This document shows positions 42,211 to 53,434 of a stretch of 64,000 bases of DNA, in pieces. Source of the DNA: Sulfuricella denitrificans skB26 (GTDB lineage Bacteria; Pseudomonadota; Gammaproteobacteria; Burkholderiales; Sulfuricellaceae); the NCBI RefSeq assembly GCF_000297055.2, contig NC_022357.1, positions 558,001 through 622,000 on the forward strand, given 5' to 3'. The notes under the pieces were generated by a model. That model ran no database searches. It was not told the DNA's origin and worked only from the letters and a program-made list of their open reading frames with translations. The position numbers and the translations under genes were made by a program. The number at the start of each line of letters is the position of its first letter. Position 1 is the first letter of the stretch.

Positions 42211-42962
42211 TTGGCCTGTGGACGCTTTTTTACAAGGAGCTGCTGCGTTTCTGGAAGGTCGGCCTGCAGACCATATTGTCGCCGTTGGTGACAACATTGC
42301 TCTACCTGCTGATTTTTTCCCATGTAATGGAATCTCATGTCCAGGTTTATCCTGGTGTCGGTTATACCGCCTTCCTGGTTCCGGGGTTGGTGATGATGTC
42401 CATGCTGCAGAACGCTTTCGCCAACAGCTCTTCCAGCCTGATTCAGTCGAAAATGTCAGGCAATGTCGTGTTCCTGTTGCTGCCGCCGCTGGCCTACTGG
42501 GAATTTTTTGCCGCCTACGTGGCTGCTGCCATCGTGCGGGGTCTGGTGGTTGGCATCGGGGTGGGGCTGGCCGGATTGTGGTTTACGCCGGTGACACTGG
42601 CTCATCCCCTGTGGATGATGGCATTCGCGCTGGCGGGTTGCGCCATGCTGGGGGCGATGGGCATTATTACGGCGCTATGGGCGAGCGGTTACGATCAGAT
42701 GGCGGCGGTGCAAAATTTCATTATCATGCCGCTGACTTTCCTGTCCGGGGTGTTCTACTCGATCCACTCTCTGCCGCCTTTCTGGCAGGCATTGTCGCAT
42801 TACAACCCGTTTTTCTATCTGATCGACGGGTTTCGTTATGGCTTCTTCGGTGTCTCGGATGTTTCTCCTGAATTGGGGTTATTGATTGTCGGCACCTGCT
42901 TTTTGGCATTATCATTAGCGACTTTGGCTCTACTCAAGAGCGGTTATAAATTACGGAATTGA
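42207..42962 (+). CDS. ABC-2 type exporter permease (YadH-like)
   Basis: The 251-residue protein has six membrane helices and the ABC-2 signature (MPLTFLSGVFYSIHSLPPFW, HYNPFFYLIDGFRYGFFG). It overlaps the ATPase gene by four bases (ATGA). The YadGH pair is conserved next to mla and ibaG genes in betaproteobacteria. The substrate is not known. Confidence 0.9.
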   Translation: MIGLWTLFYKELLRFWKVGLQTILSPLVTTLLYLLIFSHVMESHVQVYPGVGYTAFLVPGLVMMSMLQNAFANSSSSLIQSKMSGNVVFLLLPPLAYWEFFAAYVAAAIVRGLVVGIGVGLAGLWFTPVTLAHPLWMMAFALAGCAMLGAMGIITALWASGYDQMAAVQNFIIMPLTFLSGVFYSIHSLPPFWQALSHYNPFFYLIDGFRYGFFGVSDVSPELGLLIVGTCFLALSLATLALLKSGYKLRN

Positions 42963-42963
42963 C

Positions 42964-43203
42964 ATGCCCACACCTGAAAACGTTAAAACATATATTGAAC
43001 AAGGCCTGGAGTGTACCCATATAGAGGTACAAGGCGATGGTCGTCATTTTGAGGCGGTGATCGTCAGTCCCGCTTTTGAGGGCAAGGGGATGGTGCAGCA
43101 GCACCAGCTTGTCTACAAGGCGCTGGGCGACAGGATGCATGAAGAAGTTCATGCGTTATCGATGAAGACTTTTAGCCCCGAAGAGTGGGCGAAGCAAATT
43201 TAA
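42964..43203 (+). CDS. ibaG: BolA family protein (IbaG/YrbA-like)
   Basis: The 79-residue protein has the BolA fold pattern, with HIEVQGDGRHFEAVIVSPAF and LVYKALGDRMHEEVHALSMK, including the conserved C-terminal His. The immediately following monothiol glutaredoxin gene is its known partner in [2Fe-2S] cluster handling. It starts one base after the permease stop. Confidence 0.9.
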   Translation: MPTPENVKTYIEQGLECTHIEVQGDGRHFEAVIVSPAFEGKGMVQQHQLVYKALGDRMHEEVHALSMKTFSPEEWAKQI

Positions 43204-43220
43204 TATTTATTGGAGTGGAT

Positions 43221-43544
43221 ATGGATCAGAACGCATTGAACAACATTCGTAAAACCGTGACAGAGAACCCGATCGTGCTTTACATGAAGGGCACCCCGCA
43301 GTTCCCGCAGTGCGGGTTTTCCGGGCTTGCAGCCCAGGTTCTGAAGGCCTGCGGCGTGACCGAATATGTTTCGGTCAATGTACTGGCTGACGCGGAAGCC
43401 TATGAAAATCTGAAGTATTATGCTAATTGGCCGACTTTCCCTCAGCTCTATATCAAAGGGGAGCTGATTGGCGGGTCCGATATCATGAAAGATCTGTACG
43501 AAAAGGGTGAGATGCAGAAGCTAGTGGAAAGCGCTAAGGCTTAA
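43221..43544 (+). CDS. grxD: Grx4 family monothiol glutaredoxin GrxD
   Basis: The 107-residue protein contains the monothiol active site CGFS (PQCGFSG) and the glutathione-binding WPTFPQLYIKGELIGGSDI motif. It binds a [2Fe-2S] cluster with glutathione and BolA. ATG at 43221 with GGAG upstream is preferred over a 12-residue longer start that overlaps ibaG. Confidence 0.94.
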   Translation: MDQNALNNIRKTVTENPIVLYMKGTPQFPQCGFSGLAAQVLKACGVTEYVSVNVLADAEAYENLKYYANWPTFPQLYIKGELIGGSDIMKDLYEKGEMQKLVESAKA

Positions 43545-44801
<1,257 letters not shown>

Positions 44802-44809
44802 TTGTTTTT

Positions 44810-44900
44810 CACCGCGGAGGACACAGGGGGCGCGGAGGAAAGGCAAAGCTCGGCAAAGAAGGTCCTAAAAACCTCTGCGTCCTCCGCGTCCTCTGCGGTA
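44810..44900. repeat. Palindromic CAGAG/GGAGG-type intergenic repeat, copy 3
   Basis: CACCGCGGAGGACACAGGGG (from 44810) faces ACCTCTGCGTCCTCCGCGTC and CTCTGCGGTA (to 44900). The arms pair imperfectly around a 25-base centre. It separates murA from hisG and is related to copies at 209-275 and 14008-14073. Confidence 0.7.
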
Positions 44901-44934
44901 AAATCAGCTTTGATTAGCAAGTGAGATATTCGAC

Positions 44935-45588
44935 GTGACTGGCATTACCATCGCCCTTTCCAAGGGCCGCATATTCGAAGAAACCGCGCCGCTGTTGAAA
45001 GCGGCAGGGATTATTCCGCTCGACGATCCGGAAACCTCGCGCAAGCTGATTCTGGAAACCAATCGTCCCGAGGTGCGCCTGATTGTGGTGCGCGCCTCCG
45101 ACGTGCCGACCTACGTGCAATACGGTGCAGCCGACATGGGCATTGCCGGCAAGGATGTGCTCAACGAGCACGGTGGCAACGGCCTGTACCAGCCGTTGGA
45201 CTTGCAGATCGCGCGTTGCCGCATGATGGTGGCGGTACCGGAAGGCTTCGATTATGAAAACGCGGTGCGTCAGGGCGCACGCCTGCGCGTCGCCACCAAA
45301 TATCTGCAAACCGCACGCGAGCATTTCGCCAAGAAGGGCGTGCACGTTGATCTGATCAAGCTTTACGGTTCGATGGAACTGGCGCCGCTGGTCGGGTTGG
45401 CCGATGCCATTGTCGACCTGGTGAGCAGTGGCGGCACGCTCAAGGCCAACCATTTGGTGGCGGTGGAGGAAATCATGCAGATCAGCTCGCGACTGGTGGT
45501 CAATCAGGCGGCGCTGAAGCTCAAGCGTGAGCAGATTCAGCCTATTCTTGATATTTTTGCCGAGACCGTCGCCAATACATCGCCTTGA
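44935..45588 (+). CDS. hisG: ATP phosphoribosyltransferase, catalytic subunit HisG (short form)
   Basis: The 217-residue protein starts at GTG and reads [20 protein letters not shown], typical of HisG. It includes [16 protein letters not shown] and the PRPP-binding [20 protein letters not shown]. It lacks the C-terminal regulatory ACT-like domain of the long form, so a HisZ partner should be encoded elsewhere; none is in the window. It begins the his operon. Confidence 0.95.
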   Translation: MTGITIALSKGRIFEETAPLLKAAGIIPLDDPETSRKLILETNRPEVRLIVVRASDVPTYVQYGAADMGIAGKDVLNEHGGNGLYQPLDLQIARCRMMVAVPEGFDYENAVRQGARLRVATKYLQTAREHFAKKGVHVDLIKLYGSMELAPLVGLADAIVDLVSSGGTLKANHLVAVEEIMQISSRLVVNQAALKLKREQIQPILDIFAETVANTSP

Positions 45589-45627
45589 TTCACTAAAATT
45601 CTGCCATTCCATTATCCTTAAATCATC

Positions 45628-46926
45628 ATGCTAAACATCAAACGCTATTCCACTTCGCAGCCTGACTTTCAGGCCAGGCTGACCGATCTGCTGGCCTTCG
45701 AGGGCGCGCAGGACGAGTCCATCGACAACGTGGTCGCGGGCATTCTGCACGACGTCAAGGCGCGAGGTGATGCCGCCGTGCTGGAGTACACGAAGCGTTT
45801 CGACCAGCTGGATGCGGCTTCTGCTACCGAACTGGAACTGTCGCAGCCCCGACTCAAGCAGGCGCTCGATAATTTGCCCGCCGCGCAGCGCGAGGCGTTG
45901 CAACAGGCTGCAGAGCGGGTGCGGGTCTACCATGAAAAACAATTGATGCAGTCGTGGAATTACACCGAGGCTGATGGCACCATGCTCGGCCAGCAGGTGA
46001 CGGCGCTCGACCGGGTCGGCCTGTATGTGCCCGGCGGTAAGGCAGCCTATCCTTCATCAGTGCTGATGAACGCGATTCCCGCCAAGGTAGCTGGGGTGAA
46101 GGAACTGATTATGGTGGTGCCGACTCCGGGTGGCTTGGTCAACGAGTTGGTGCTGGCTGCTGCTGCGGTGTGCGGTGTGGATCGGGTGTTCACCATCGGC
46201 GGGGCGCAGGCGGTGGGCGCTCTGGCTTATGGTACGCAGACCGTGCCGCAGGTAGATAAGATCGTCGGCCCCGGCAATGCTTATGTGGCTGCAGCCAAGC
46301 GTCGCGTGTTCGGCGTTGTCGGCATCGACATGGTGGCCGGGCCTTCCGAGATCCTGGTGATCTGCGACGGCAAGACCGACCCGGACTGGATAGCGATGGA
46401 CCTGTTTTCCCAAGCCGAGCATGACGAGCTGGCACAGTCTATTTTGCTGGCTACCGACGCTGCTTTTATCGACGCGGTGCAGGCCAGCATCGAAAAACTG
46501 CTGCCGCAAATGCCGCGCCAGGAAATCATTCGTACCGCACTGGAATCACGCGGTGCGCTGATCCAGGTAAAGGATCTGGACGAGGCGGCCGAAATCGCGA
46601 ATTACATTTCGCCCGAGCACCTTGAGCTTTCCATCGAGGATCCGGTCACGATGGCGAAAAAGATCAAACACGCCGGCGCCATCTTCATGGGACGCCAGAC
46701 CTGCGAGGCGCTGGGCGATTATTGTGCCGGCCCTAATCATGTCCTGCCGACTTCGCGTACAGCGCGCTTTTCCTCGCCCTTGGGCGTCTACGACTTCCAG
46801 AAGCGCAGCAGCCTGATCATGGTGTCCGAGGCTGGGGCGCAGGTGTTGGGCAAGATTTCGATGGTGCTGGCTGAGGGTGAGGGTCTGCAAGCGCATGCCC
46901 GTTCGGCCGGATACCGTCTGCGCTGA
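45628..46926 (+). CDS. hisD: Histidinol dehydrogenase HisD
   Basis: The 432-residue enzyme contains [40 protein letters not shown] and [12 protein letters not shown]. The zinc/catalytic region [10 protein letters not shown] and [20 protein letters not shown] complete it. It oxidises histidinol to histidine in two NAD steps. Length and motifs are complete. Confidence 0.96.
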   Translation: MLNIKRYSTSQPDFQARLTDLLAFEGAQDESIDNVVAGILHDVKARGDAAVLEYTKRFDQLDAASATELELSQPRLKQALDNLPAAQREALQQAAERVRVYHEKQLMQSWNYTEADGTMLGQQVTALDRVGLYVPGGKAAYPSSVLMNAIPAKVAGVKELIMVVPTPGGLVNELVLAAAAVCGVDRVFTIGGAQAVGALAYGTQTVPQVDKIVGPGNAYVAAAKRRVFGVVGIDMVAGPSEILVICDGKTDPDWIAMDLFSQAEHDELAQSILLATDAAFIDAVQASIEKLLPQMPRQEIIRTALESRGALIQVKDLDEAAEIANYISPEHLELSIEDPVTMAKKIKHAGAIFMGRQTCEALGDYCAGPNHVLPTSRTARFSSPLGVYDFQKRSSLIMVSEAGAQVLGKISMVLAEGEGLQAHARSAGYRLR

Positions 46927-46940
46927 TTTACGGAGCTGAC

Positions 46941-48002
46941 GTGAGCCGTTACTGGAGCAGCATCGTTCATGAGCTGACCCCTTATGTGCCGGGTGAGCAG
47001 CCTAAGCTGCCCAATCTGGTCAAACTGAATACCAACGAGAATCCCTATGGGCCGAGTCCCAAGGCGCTGGAGGCGTTGCGAGGCGAGGTGGGCGACAGTC
47101 TGCGGCTTTATCCCGACCCCAATAGTGACCGACTGAAGGAAGCCGTTGCCGGTTTCTACCATGTGAAGATGTCCCAGGTGTTCGTCGGCAACGGTTCCGA
47201 TGAGGTGCTGGCGCATGTTTTCCTGGCGCTGCTCAAGCATGATGCGCCGGTGCTGTTTCCTGATATTACCTACAGTTTCTATCCGGTGTATTGCGGTCTG
47301 TACGGCATCGCTTACCGGCAGCTGCCGCTGACCGAGTCTTTCGAGATTCAGGTTGACGACTATTTCACACCGAATGGCGGCATCATTTTTCCCAACCCGA
47401 ACGCGCCCACCGGTCGACCGCTGGCACTGGCCGAGATTGAGCGCTTACTGTGCGCGAACACCGGGTCAGTGGTGGTGGTCGACGAGGCTTACGTGGATTT
47501 CGGTGCAGAATCAGCGGTCGGCCTGGTGGATCGCTATCCCAACCTGCTGGTCATTCATACTCTGTCGAAATCCCGTTCACTGGCGGGATTGCGCGTCGGT
47601 TATGCGATCGGCCATGCCGACCTGATCGAGGCGTTGGGACGAGTGAAGGACAGCTTCAACTCCTATCCGCTGGATCGCTTTGCCATTGCCGGGGCTACCG
47701 CCGCGATCGAGGATCGAGCTTATTTCGAAAACACTTGTCGCAAGGTAATCGCCACTCGTACCAAGATGGTGGCCGATCTCGAAGCGCTGGGCTTCGAGGT
47801 GTTGCCGTCGACTGCCAATTTCGTCTTCGCCCGCCACGACCAGCATGAAGGCGCCGAACTTGCCGCCAAATTGCGCGAGCGCAGTATTATCGTGCGCCAT
47901 TTCAAGAATCCACCGCGCATCTCGCCCTTCCTGCGCATCACGGTTGGAACGGATGCGCAGTGCGAGGCGTTGGTCAGTGCGCTTAGAGAAATTCTGGCCT
48001 AG
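46941..48002 (+). CDS. hisC: Histidinol-phosphate aminotransferase HisC
   Basis: The 353-residue PLP enzyme starts at GTG with GGAGCTGAC upstream. It has [33 protein letters not shown] and the lysine site [19 protein letters not shown]. It transaminates imidazole-acetol phosphate. It lies 14 bases after hisD. Length is normal. Confidence 0.95.
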   Translation: MSRYWSSIVHELTPYVPGEQPKLPNLVKLNTNENPYGPSPKALEALRGEVGDSLRLYPDPNSDRLKEAVAGFYHVKMSQVFVGNGSDEVLAHVFLALLKHDAPVLFPDITYSFYPVYCGLYGIAYRQLPLTESFEIQVDDYFTPNGGIIFPNPNAPTGRPLALAEIERLLCANTGSVVVVDEAYVDFGAESAVGLVDRYPNLLVIHTLSKSRSLAGLRVGYAIGHADLIEALGRVKDSFNSYPLDRFAIAGATAAIEDRAYFENTCRKVIATRTKMVADLEALGFEVLPSTANFVFARHDQHEGAELAAKLRERSIIVRHFKNPPRISPFLRITVGTDAQCEALVSALREILA

Positions 48003-48081
48003 AATGCAGGATATCGCTTCTGCCCGCTTTGCCCGCTTGCCATGCTGAGTTAGAATGAGAAAAACTTCGACCGACGACCCA

Positions 48082-48669
48082 ATGCGCACCTCTCAAGTTA
48101 CCCGCAATACCCTGGAAACCCAAGTCAGCGTATCCCTCAATCTGGATGGGTCCGGTGTGGCCAAGCTCGCCAGTGGCGTGCCTTTCCTCGACCACATGCT
48201 CGATCAGATCGCGCGGCATGGCCTGGTTGATCTGGATATTTCCGCCAAGGGCGATCTGCACATCGATGCCCATCACACTGTCGAAGATATCGGCATAACC
48301 CTGGGCCAGGCCTTTGCCAAGGCGGTTGGCGACAAGAAGGGCATCTGTCGTTACGGCCATGCCTACGTGCCGCTCGACGAGGCGCTGTCGCGCGTGGTGA
48401 TCGATCTGTCCGGGCGTCCTGGCCTGGTGTTCGCGGTGGAGTTCACGCGCGGTATGATTGGCGAATTCGATGTCGACCTGGTGTCGGAGTTTTTTCAGGG
48501 CTTTGTCAATCACGCCGGGGTGACTCTGCATATCGACAATGTGCGCGGCAAAAACTCACACCATCAGGTGGAAACCATCTTCAAGGCCTTCGGCCGTGCG
48601 CTACGCATGGCGGTGGAGGTTGACTCGCGCCTCGGCGGCGCCATGCCTTCGACCAAGGGTAGCCTATAA
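48082..48669 (+). CDS. hisB: Imidazoleglycerol-phosphate dehydratase HisB
   Basis: The 195-residue protein (start [20 protein letters not shown]) has the two metal motifs [10 protein letters not shown] and [13 protein letters not shown]. It lacks the phosphatase domain of the enterobacterial fusion. ATG at 48082 gives the standard family length; the in-frame ATG at 48055 adds nine residues without support. Confidence 0.94.
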   Translation: MRTSQVTRNTLETQVSVSLNLDGSGVAKLASGVPFLDHMLDQIARHGLVDLDISAKGDLHIDAHHTVEDIGITLGQAFAKAVGDKKGICRYGHAYVPLDEALSRVVIDLSGRPGLVFAVEFTRGMIGEFDVDLVSEFFQGFVNHAGVTLHIDNVRGKNSHHQVETIFKAFGRALRMAVEVDSRLGGAMPSTKGSL

Positions 48670-48674
48670 ACATC

Positions 48675-49331
48675 ATGGGCAGCATCGCGGTAGTGGATTA
48701 CGGTATGGGCAACCTGCGTTCGGTGGCGAAAGCGCTGGAGCATGTTGCTCCTGATGCGCGCATCGTTGTGACCAGCGAGGCTGGCGAGATTGCACAAGCT
48801 GATCGAGTCGTGTTTCCCGGCGTCGGCGCGATGCCGGACTGCATGCGTGAATTGGAGGTTCGTGGCCTGCGTCAGGTGCTGGTCGAGGCGGCACAGACCA
48901 AGCCTTTCCTCGGAATCTGCCTAGGTATGCAGGCGCTGTTCGAATTCAGTGAGGAAGGCAATGTCGCCGGTTTGGACGTATTGCCCGGCAAGGTCAGGCT
49001 GTTTCCGCGCGAGGCGATGCACGACACCCAGGGTCAGCGCCTCAAGGTGCCGCATATCGGCTGGAACGAGGTGCATCAGGCCGTGGCTCACCCCTTGTGG
49101 AATGGAATTGCCAACGGTGCGAGATTTTATTTCGTGCACAGTTATTACGTCGAGGCGGGCAATCCGGAACTGGTGGCGGCGTTTACTCACTACCCCTTCG
49201 CCTTCGCCTGCGCCGTGGCGCGCAACAATATTTTTGCCGTTCAGTTTCATCCGGAAAAAAGCCAAGCTGCGGGACTCAAACTGCTGGCTAATTTCGCGGA
49301 ATGGGACGGAACAGCGCCTAATTCGATCTGA
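48675..49331 (+). CDS. hisH: Imidazole glycerol phosphate synthase glutaminase subunit HisH
   Basis: The 218-residue class I glutamine amidotransferase has FPGVGAMPDCM, the nucleophile loop GICLGMQALFE and FAVQFHPEKSQAAG with the catalytic His and Glu. It supplies ammonia to HisF. It starts six bases after hisB. Confidence 0.95.
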   Translation: MGSIAVVDYGMGNLRSVAKALEHVAPDARIVVTSEAGEIAQADRVVFPGVGAMPDCMRELEVRGLRQVLVEAAQTKPFLGICLGMQALFEFSEEGNVAGLDVLPGKVRLFPREAMHDTQGQRLKVPHIGWNEVHQAVAHPLWNGIANGARFYFVHSYYVEAGNPELVAAFTHYPFAFACAVARNNIFAVQFHPEKSQAAGLKLLANFAEWDGTAPNSI

Positions 49332-49368
49332 ACCAATTTTTTAATGTCATTCTACTGCTGCAACCATC

Positions 49369-50115
49369 ATGCTAATTATTCCTGCAATTGACTTGAAAGA
49401 CGGGCACTGCGTGCGTTTGAAACAGGGGTTGATGGAGGAGGCGACCGTCTTTTCCGAAGACCCGGGTGCGATGGCCAGGCACTGGCTGGATGCCGGCGCA
49501 CGCCGGCTCCACCTGGTTGATCTGAACGGTGCTTTTGCCGGCAAACCGGTCAATGGCAGTGCCATTCGGGCCATCGTAGACGCGGTGGGTACAGACATTC
49601 CAGTACAACTGGGTGGTGGAATCCGTGATCTCGAAACTATAGAGCGCTATCTGGATAACGGTATCAGCTACGTCATTATCGGCACTGCTGCGGTGAAGAA
49701 CCCGGGTTTTCTACATGAGGCCTGCTACGCTTTTCCTGGTCAGATCATTGTCGGTCTTGACGCCAAGGATAGCAAGGTAGCGGTGGATGGCTGGTCGAAG
49801 GTGACCGGGCATGACGTTATTGACCTGGCCAAGAAATTCGAGGGTTATGGCGTGGAAGCGATCGTGTATACCGACATTGGCCGCGATGGGATGCTTTCCG
49901 GGGTGAATATCGAAGCGACGGTAAATCTGGCGCGAGCGCTGACCATTCCGGTTATCGCCAGCGGGGGCATTACCAATTTGGACGATGTGAAGAATCTTTG
50001 CACAGTTGAAGCCGAGGGCATCATGGGTGCAATTACCGGTCGAGCGATTTATGAGGGTACGCTCAACTTCGCCGAGGCGCAGAAGTTGGCGGATGAACTG
50101 GGCGGAACGGCCTGA
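49369..50115 (+). CDS. hisA: ProFAR isomerase HisA
   Basis: The 248-residue TIM barrel begins [20 protein letters not shown], with the first catalytic Asp. It has [28 protein letters not shown] (second catalytic Asp) and [11 protein letters not shown]. Its stop overlaps the hisF start by one base (TGATG). Confidence 0.96.
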   Translation: MLIIPAIDLKDGHCVRLKQGLMEEATVFSEDPGAMARHWLDAGARRLHLVDLNGAFAGKPVNGSAIRAIVDAVGTDIPVQLGGGIRDLETIERYLDNGISYVIIGTAAVKNPGFLHEACYAFPGQIIVGLDAKDSKVAVDGWSKVTGHDVIDLAKKFEGYGVEAIVYTDIGRDGMLSGVNIEATVNLARALTIPVIASGGITNLDDVKNLCTVEAEGIMGAITGRAIYEGTLNFAEAQKLADELGGTA

Positions 50116-50888
50116 TGGGTTTGGCCAAGCGCATTATTCCCTGCCTCGACGTGACCGACGGTCGCGTTGTCAAGGGGGTTAATTTCGTGGCGCTGCGCGA
50201 TGCCGGTGATCCGGTCGAGATCGCGCGTCGCTACGACGAGCAGGGCGCCGACGAACTGACCTTTCTCGACATCACCGCGAGCAGCGATAACCGTGGGCTA
50301 ATTTTGCATATCATCGAGGAAGTGGCGGCGCAGGTGTTCATTCCGCTCACCGTGGGCGGCGGTGTACGTGCCGTTGACGACGTACGGCGGTTGCTCAATG
50401 CCGGTGCTGACAAGGTTGGCATCAACACCGCCGCGGTGACCAATCCACAACTGGTTGCAGATGCCTCGTCACGTTTCGGCTCGCAGTGTATCGTGGTGGC
50501 AATCGACGCCAAACAGGTATCTGCCGCGGGCGAGCCGCTGCGCTGGCACGTGTTTACCCACGGCGGACGCAAGGACACCGGGCTGGATGCGGTGGCATGG
50601 GCAGAGAAGATGGAACAAATGGGTGCCGGCGAGATCCTGCTGACCAGCATGGACCGCGACGGCACCAAGATCGGTTTCAATCTCGATCTGACCCGCGCGG
50701 TGGCGGATGCAGTCGGTATCCCGGTGATTGCCAGCGGCGGCGTCGGCAACTTGGATCATCTGGTGGATGGGGTGCTCAAAGGGCACGCCGATGCAGTGCT
50801 GGCAGCCAGCATTTTCCATTATGGCGAATATTCCGTCGAGCAAGCAAAGCGCTATATGGCGCAACACGGCATTGAAGTGAGACTATGA
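50115..50888 (+). CDS. hisF: Imidazole glycerol phosphate synthase cyclase subunit HisF
   Basis: The 257-residue barrel contains [56 protein letters not shown] and [12 protein letters not shown]. The catalytic Asp pair is present. It overlaps hisI by four bases. Confidence 0.96.
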   Translation: MGLAKRIIPCLDVTDGRVVKGVNFVALRDAGDPVEIARRYDEQGADELTFLDITASSDNRGLILHIIEEVAAQVFIPLTVGGGVRAVDDVRRLLNAGADKVGINTAAVTNPQLVADASSRFGSQCIVVAIDAKQVSAAGEPLRWHVFTHGGRKDTGLDAVAWAEKMEQMGAGEILLTSMDRDGTKIGFNLDLTRAVADAVGIPVIASGGVGNLDHLVDGVLKGHADAVLAASIFHYGEYSVEQAKRYMAQHGIEVRL

Positions 50889-51280
50889 GCGCAAAAGATA
50901 TCTGGCTGAACAAGGTGAAGTGGACGGATGATGGTCTGGTACCGGTTATCGCCCAGGATGCGACGAACGGGACGGTGCTGATGTTTGCCTGGATGAATCG
51001 TGAAGCCCTCAAACTCACGTCGGAGAGTGGCGAGGCGGTGTACTGGTCGCGCTCGCGCAAGAAGCTGTGGCACAAAGGCGAGGAATCCGGCCATGTGCAG
51101 AAGGTCAAAGAGATTCGCCTCGACTGCGATGAGGACGTGGTGCTCCTCAAGGTCGAGCAGATTGGCGGAATCGCCTGCCATACCGGTCGCAACCACTGTT
51201 TCTTTCAGAAACTGGAAAAGGGTAACTGGCTGGTGGTGGAGCCGATTCTGAAAGACCCGGCGGAGATCTACAAGAAATGA
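50885..51280 (+). CDS. hisI: Phosphoribosyl-AMP cyclohydrolase HisI
   Basis: The 131-residue enzyme has [44 protein letters not shown] and [10 protein letters not shown], which supply the zinc and magnesium ligands. It is separate from HisE, as usual in betaproteobacteria. Starts ATGA-coupled to hisF and to hisE. Confidence 0.95.
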   Translation: MSAKDIWLNKVKWTDDGLVPVIAQDATNGTVLMFAWMNREALKLTSESGEAVYWSRSRKKLWHKGEESGHVQKVKEIRLDCDEDVVLLKVEQIGGIACHTGRNHCFFQKLEKGNWLVVEPILKDPAEIYKK

Positions 51281-51597
51281 GCGATATACTCAGTCGGCTG
51301 GCAGATACTCTGGAAGCCCGAAAGCAGGCTGATTCGACTAGCTCCTACGTGGCCAAACTTTACGCCAAGGGGCTGGACACTATACTGAAGAAAATTGGTG
51401 AAGAAGCTACAGAAACCATTGTGGCGGCGAAGAATGGCGACCGTCAGCAGATCGTGTACGAAACCGCTGATTTGTGGTTTCATTGTATGGTGATGCTGGC
51501 TAGCCAGGGAGTGCGCCCGGAAGAAGTGCTCGACGAGTTGGCGAGACGCGAGGGGTTGTCCGGTCTTGCCGAAAAGGCAGCGAGGAGCGAGCAATGA
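51277..51597 (+). CDS. hisE: Phosphoribosyl-ATP pyrophosphatase HisE
   Basis: The 106-residue all-alpha protein has [20 protein letters not shown] and [12 protein letters not shown] with the conserved acidic residues, then [14 protein letters not shown]. It hydrolyses PR-ATP. Overlaps hisI and the HIT gene by four bases each. Confidence 0.95.
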   Translation: MSDILSRLADTLEARKQADSTSSYVAKLYAKGLDTILKKIGEEATETIVAAKNGDRQQIVYETADLWFHCMVMLASQGVRPEEVLDELARREGLSGLAEKAARSEQ

Positions 51598-51929
51598 GCG
51601 ACTGCATCTTCTGCAAAATCGCGGCGGGCGAAATTCCTAGCCGCAAGGTATACGAGGACGGTGAACTTATCGCTTTCCATGACGTCAACCCCGTAGCGCC
51701 GGTTCATTTCATGATCGTGCCGAAAGAGCACATCGACTCGCTGGAGAGCTGTCATGCCCGGCATGAATTGCTGCTTGGCCGTATCCTCTTGCTGGTACCG
51801 GTGCTGGCGAAAGAACAGGGACTCAACGACGGATTCAAGACGGTCATTAACACCGGCAAGGGCGGCGGTCAGGTGGTGTTTCACCTGCACGTCCATGTCA
51901 TCGGCGGCGGCAAGCTGTCGCACGTATAA
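51594..51929 (+). CDS. hinT: HIT family purine nucleoside phosphoramidase (HinT-like)
   Basis: The 111-residue protein has [13 protein letters not shown] and the histidine triad [10 protein letters not shown]. It is coupled to hisE by a four-base overlap, a common arrangement in this group. It hydrolyses AMP-NH2-type substrates; its role at the end of the his operon is not known. Confidence 0.92.
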   Translation: MSDCIFCKIAAGEIPSRKVYEDGELIAFHDVNPVAPVHFMIVPKEHIDSLESCHARHELLLGRILLLVPVLAKEQGLNDGFKTVINTGKGGGQVVFHLHVHVIGGGKLSHV

Positions 51930-51947
51930 CTACTAGAGGAGAAGGAA

Positions 51948-52169
51948 ATGGGCTCATTCAGTATCTGGCATTGGCTGATCGTACTGGTGATCGTGCTGGT
52001 GATCTTCGGCACCAAGAAGTTGCGGAACGTAGGCAGCGATTTGGGCGGCGCGGTAAAAAGCTTCAAGGAAGCTGTCAAGGAAGAGGAAAAGACGTCGAAG
52101 ATCGATGCATCGGCGCAGCAGACCGGCCAAACCATCGAAGGCGAAGTCAAGAACAAGACCGTATCGTAA
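51948..52169 (+). CDS. tatA: Twin-arginine translocase subunit TatA
   Basis: The 73-residue protein has one membrane helix ([20 protein letters not shown]) with the FGxKKLR hinge, an amphipathic helix and an acidic tail. GAGGAG precedes the ATG. It forms the pore ring of the Tat pathway, which in this window probably serves the Rieske protein. Confidence 0.95.
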   Translation: MGSFSIWHWLIVLVIVLVIFGTKKLRNVGSDLGGAVKSFKEAVKEEEKTSKIDASAQQTGQTIEGEVKNKTVS

Positions 52170-52175
52170 TTCGCC

Positions 52176-52619
52176 ATGTTTGACTTTAGTTTTTTCGAGC
52201 TGATGGTGATTGGTGTCGTAGCACTGATTGTCATCGGTCCGGAGCGTATGCCGAAAGTGGCTCGTACCGCGGGTCTGCTGTTCGGTCGGGCGCAGCGTTA
52301 TGTTTCCGAGGTCAAGGCCGACATCAATAACCAGCTCAAGCTGGAAGAGTTGCGCAAAATCGAAGCCGATCTACGCGCCAAGGCTTCGACTGCCGAGCAT
52401 GTGATTATCGAGGAAACCCGGCACGTCGAGCAGGAATTCAGGGGCGCGGCCGAACTGGCCACACCGGCTGATACGCCGTCACAGGAGACCGAGGCTGCGG
52501 AAAATCCCGGAATGCCGCAGTCCCTGCCATCCGCAGAACCTCCCGCAGTCGAATCGGCGCAGCTTGAGTTGGGTCTGGATTCGGCGCGGCCCCACCAAGC
52601 TGAGGCTTCATCGAAGTGA
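52176..52619 (+). CDS. tatB: Twin-arginine translocase subunit TatB
   Basis: The 147-residue protein begins MFDFSFFELMVIGVVALIVI and has GPERMPKVARTAG, typical of TatB. A long acidic amphipathic helix and a Pro/Glu-rich tail follow. It works with TatC in signal recognition. It starts six bases after tatA and overlaps tatC by four. Confidence 0.94.
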   Translation: MFDFSFFELMVIGVVALIVIGPERMPKVARTAGLLFGRAQRYVSEVKADINNQLKLEELRKIEADLRAKASTAEHVIIEETRHVEQEFRGAAELATPADTPSQETEAAENPGMPQSLPSAEPPAVESAQLELGLDSARPHQAEASSK

Positions 52620-53434
52620 TAACACCAGAAACTTCCGAATCGTTTTTTTCCCATTTGATTGAGCTGCGCAGCCGATTGATGCGCGCACTGATCGCGGTGG
52701 GATTGGTGTTCATTTGCCTGTTCCCTTTCGCAAGCGATCTTTACGCCCTGCTGGCGCACCCTCTGCTTGTCGTGCTGCCCAAGGGCGGTCAGATGATCGC
52801 TACAGACGTTACTACGCCGTTTTTTGTACCGATGAAGGTGGCAATGATGACCGCCTTCATGATAGCCCTGCCCTATGTGCTTTACCAGATATGGGCTTTC
52901 ATTACCCCTGGTCTGTATGCCCATGAGAGACGGCTGATCGCACCGCTGGTGGCGGCGAGCACTTTCCTGTTCCTGTGCGGTATGGCTTTCGCTTATTTCC
53001 TGGTGTTCCCGGTGGTATTCGGTTTTGTTACTTCGGTCGCGCCGCAGGGCGTGGCCGTGATGACCGATATCAACAAGTACCTGGATTTTGTCCTGACCCT
53101 GTTTGTGGCCTTCGGCATCACTTTCGAGGTGCCGGTAGTGGTGGTGGTGCTGGTGAGGATGGGCATGGTCAGCGTCGAGAAGCTGCGCGAGATCCGTCCC
53201 TATGTAGTTGTCGGGGCCTTCGTGATCGGCGCCATTTTTACTCCGCCCGATGTGGTATCCCAGATCATGCTGGCGGTGCCGTTATGGTTGCTGTACGAAC
53301 TGGGTATTGTGATCGCCTCGATGATGGTGAAAAAGGCTGCTGAGCCTGAGCCGGGTTACCAGCCGCTGAGTGATGAGGAAATGGAGCGCGAACTTGATAC
53401 GATAGAGCAGAAGCAGGGCGAAACGCGGGACTAG
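52616..53434 (+). CDS. tatC: Twin-arginine translocase subunit TatC
   Basis: The 272-residue protein has six membrane helices and the TatC motifs FFSHLIELRSRLMRALIAVG, LPYVLYQIWAFITPGLY, and a conserved Glu in FGITFEVPVVVVVLV. The GTG at 52616 overlaps tatB. It converges on the diguanylate cyclase gene, the two stops overlapping by four bases. Confidence 0.95.
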   Translation: MITPETSESFFSHLIELRSRLMRALIAVGLVFICLFPFASDLYALLAHPLLVVLPKGGQMIATDVTTPFFVPMKVAMMTAFMIALPYVLYQIWAFITPGLYAHERRLIAPLVAASTFLFLCGMAFAYFLVFPVVFGFVTSVAPQGVAVMTDINKYLDFVLTLFVAFGITFEVPVVVVVLVRMGMVSVEKLREIRPYVVVGAFVIGAIFTPPDVVSQIMLAVPLWLLYELGIVIASMMVKKAAEPEPGYQPLSDEEMERELDTIEQKQGETRD

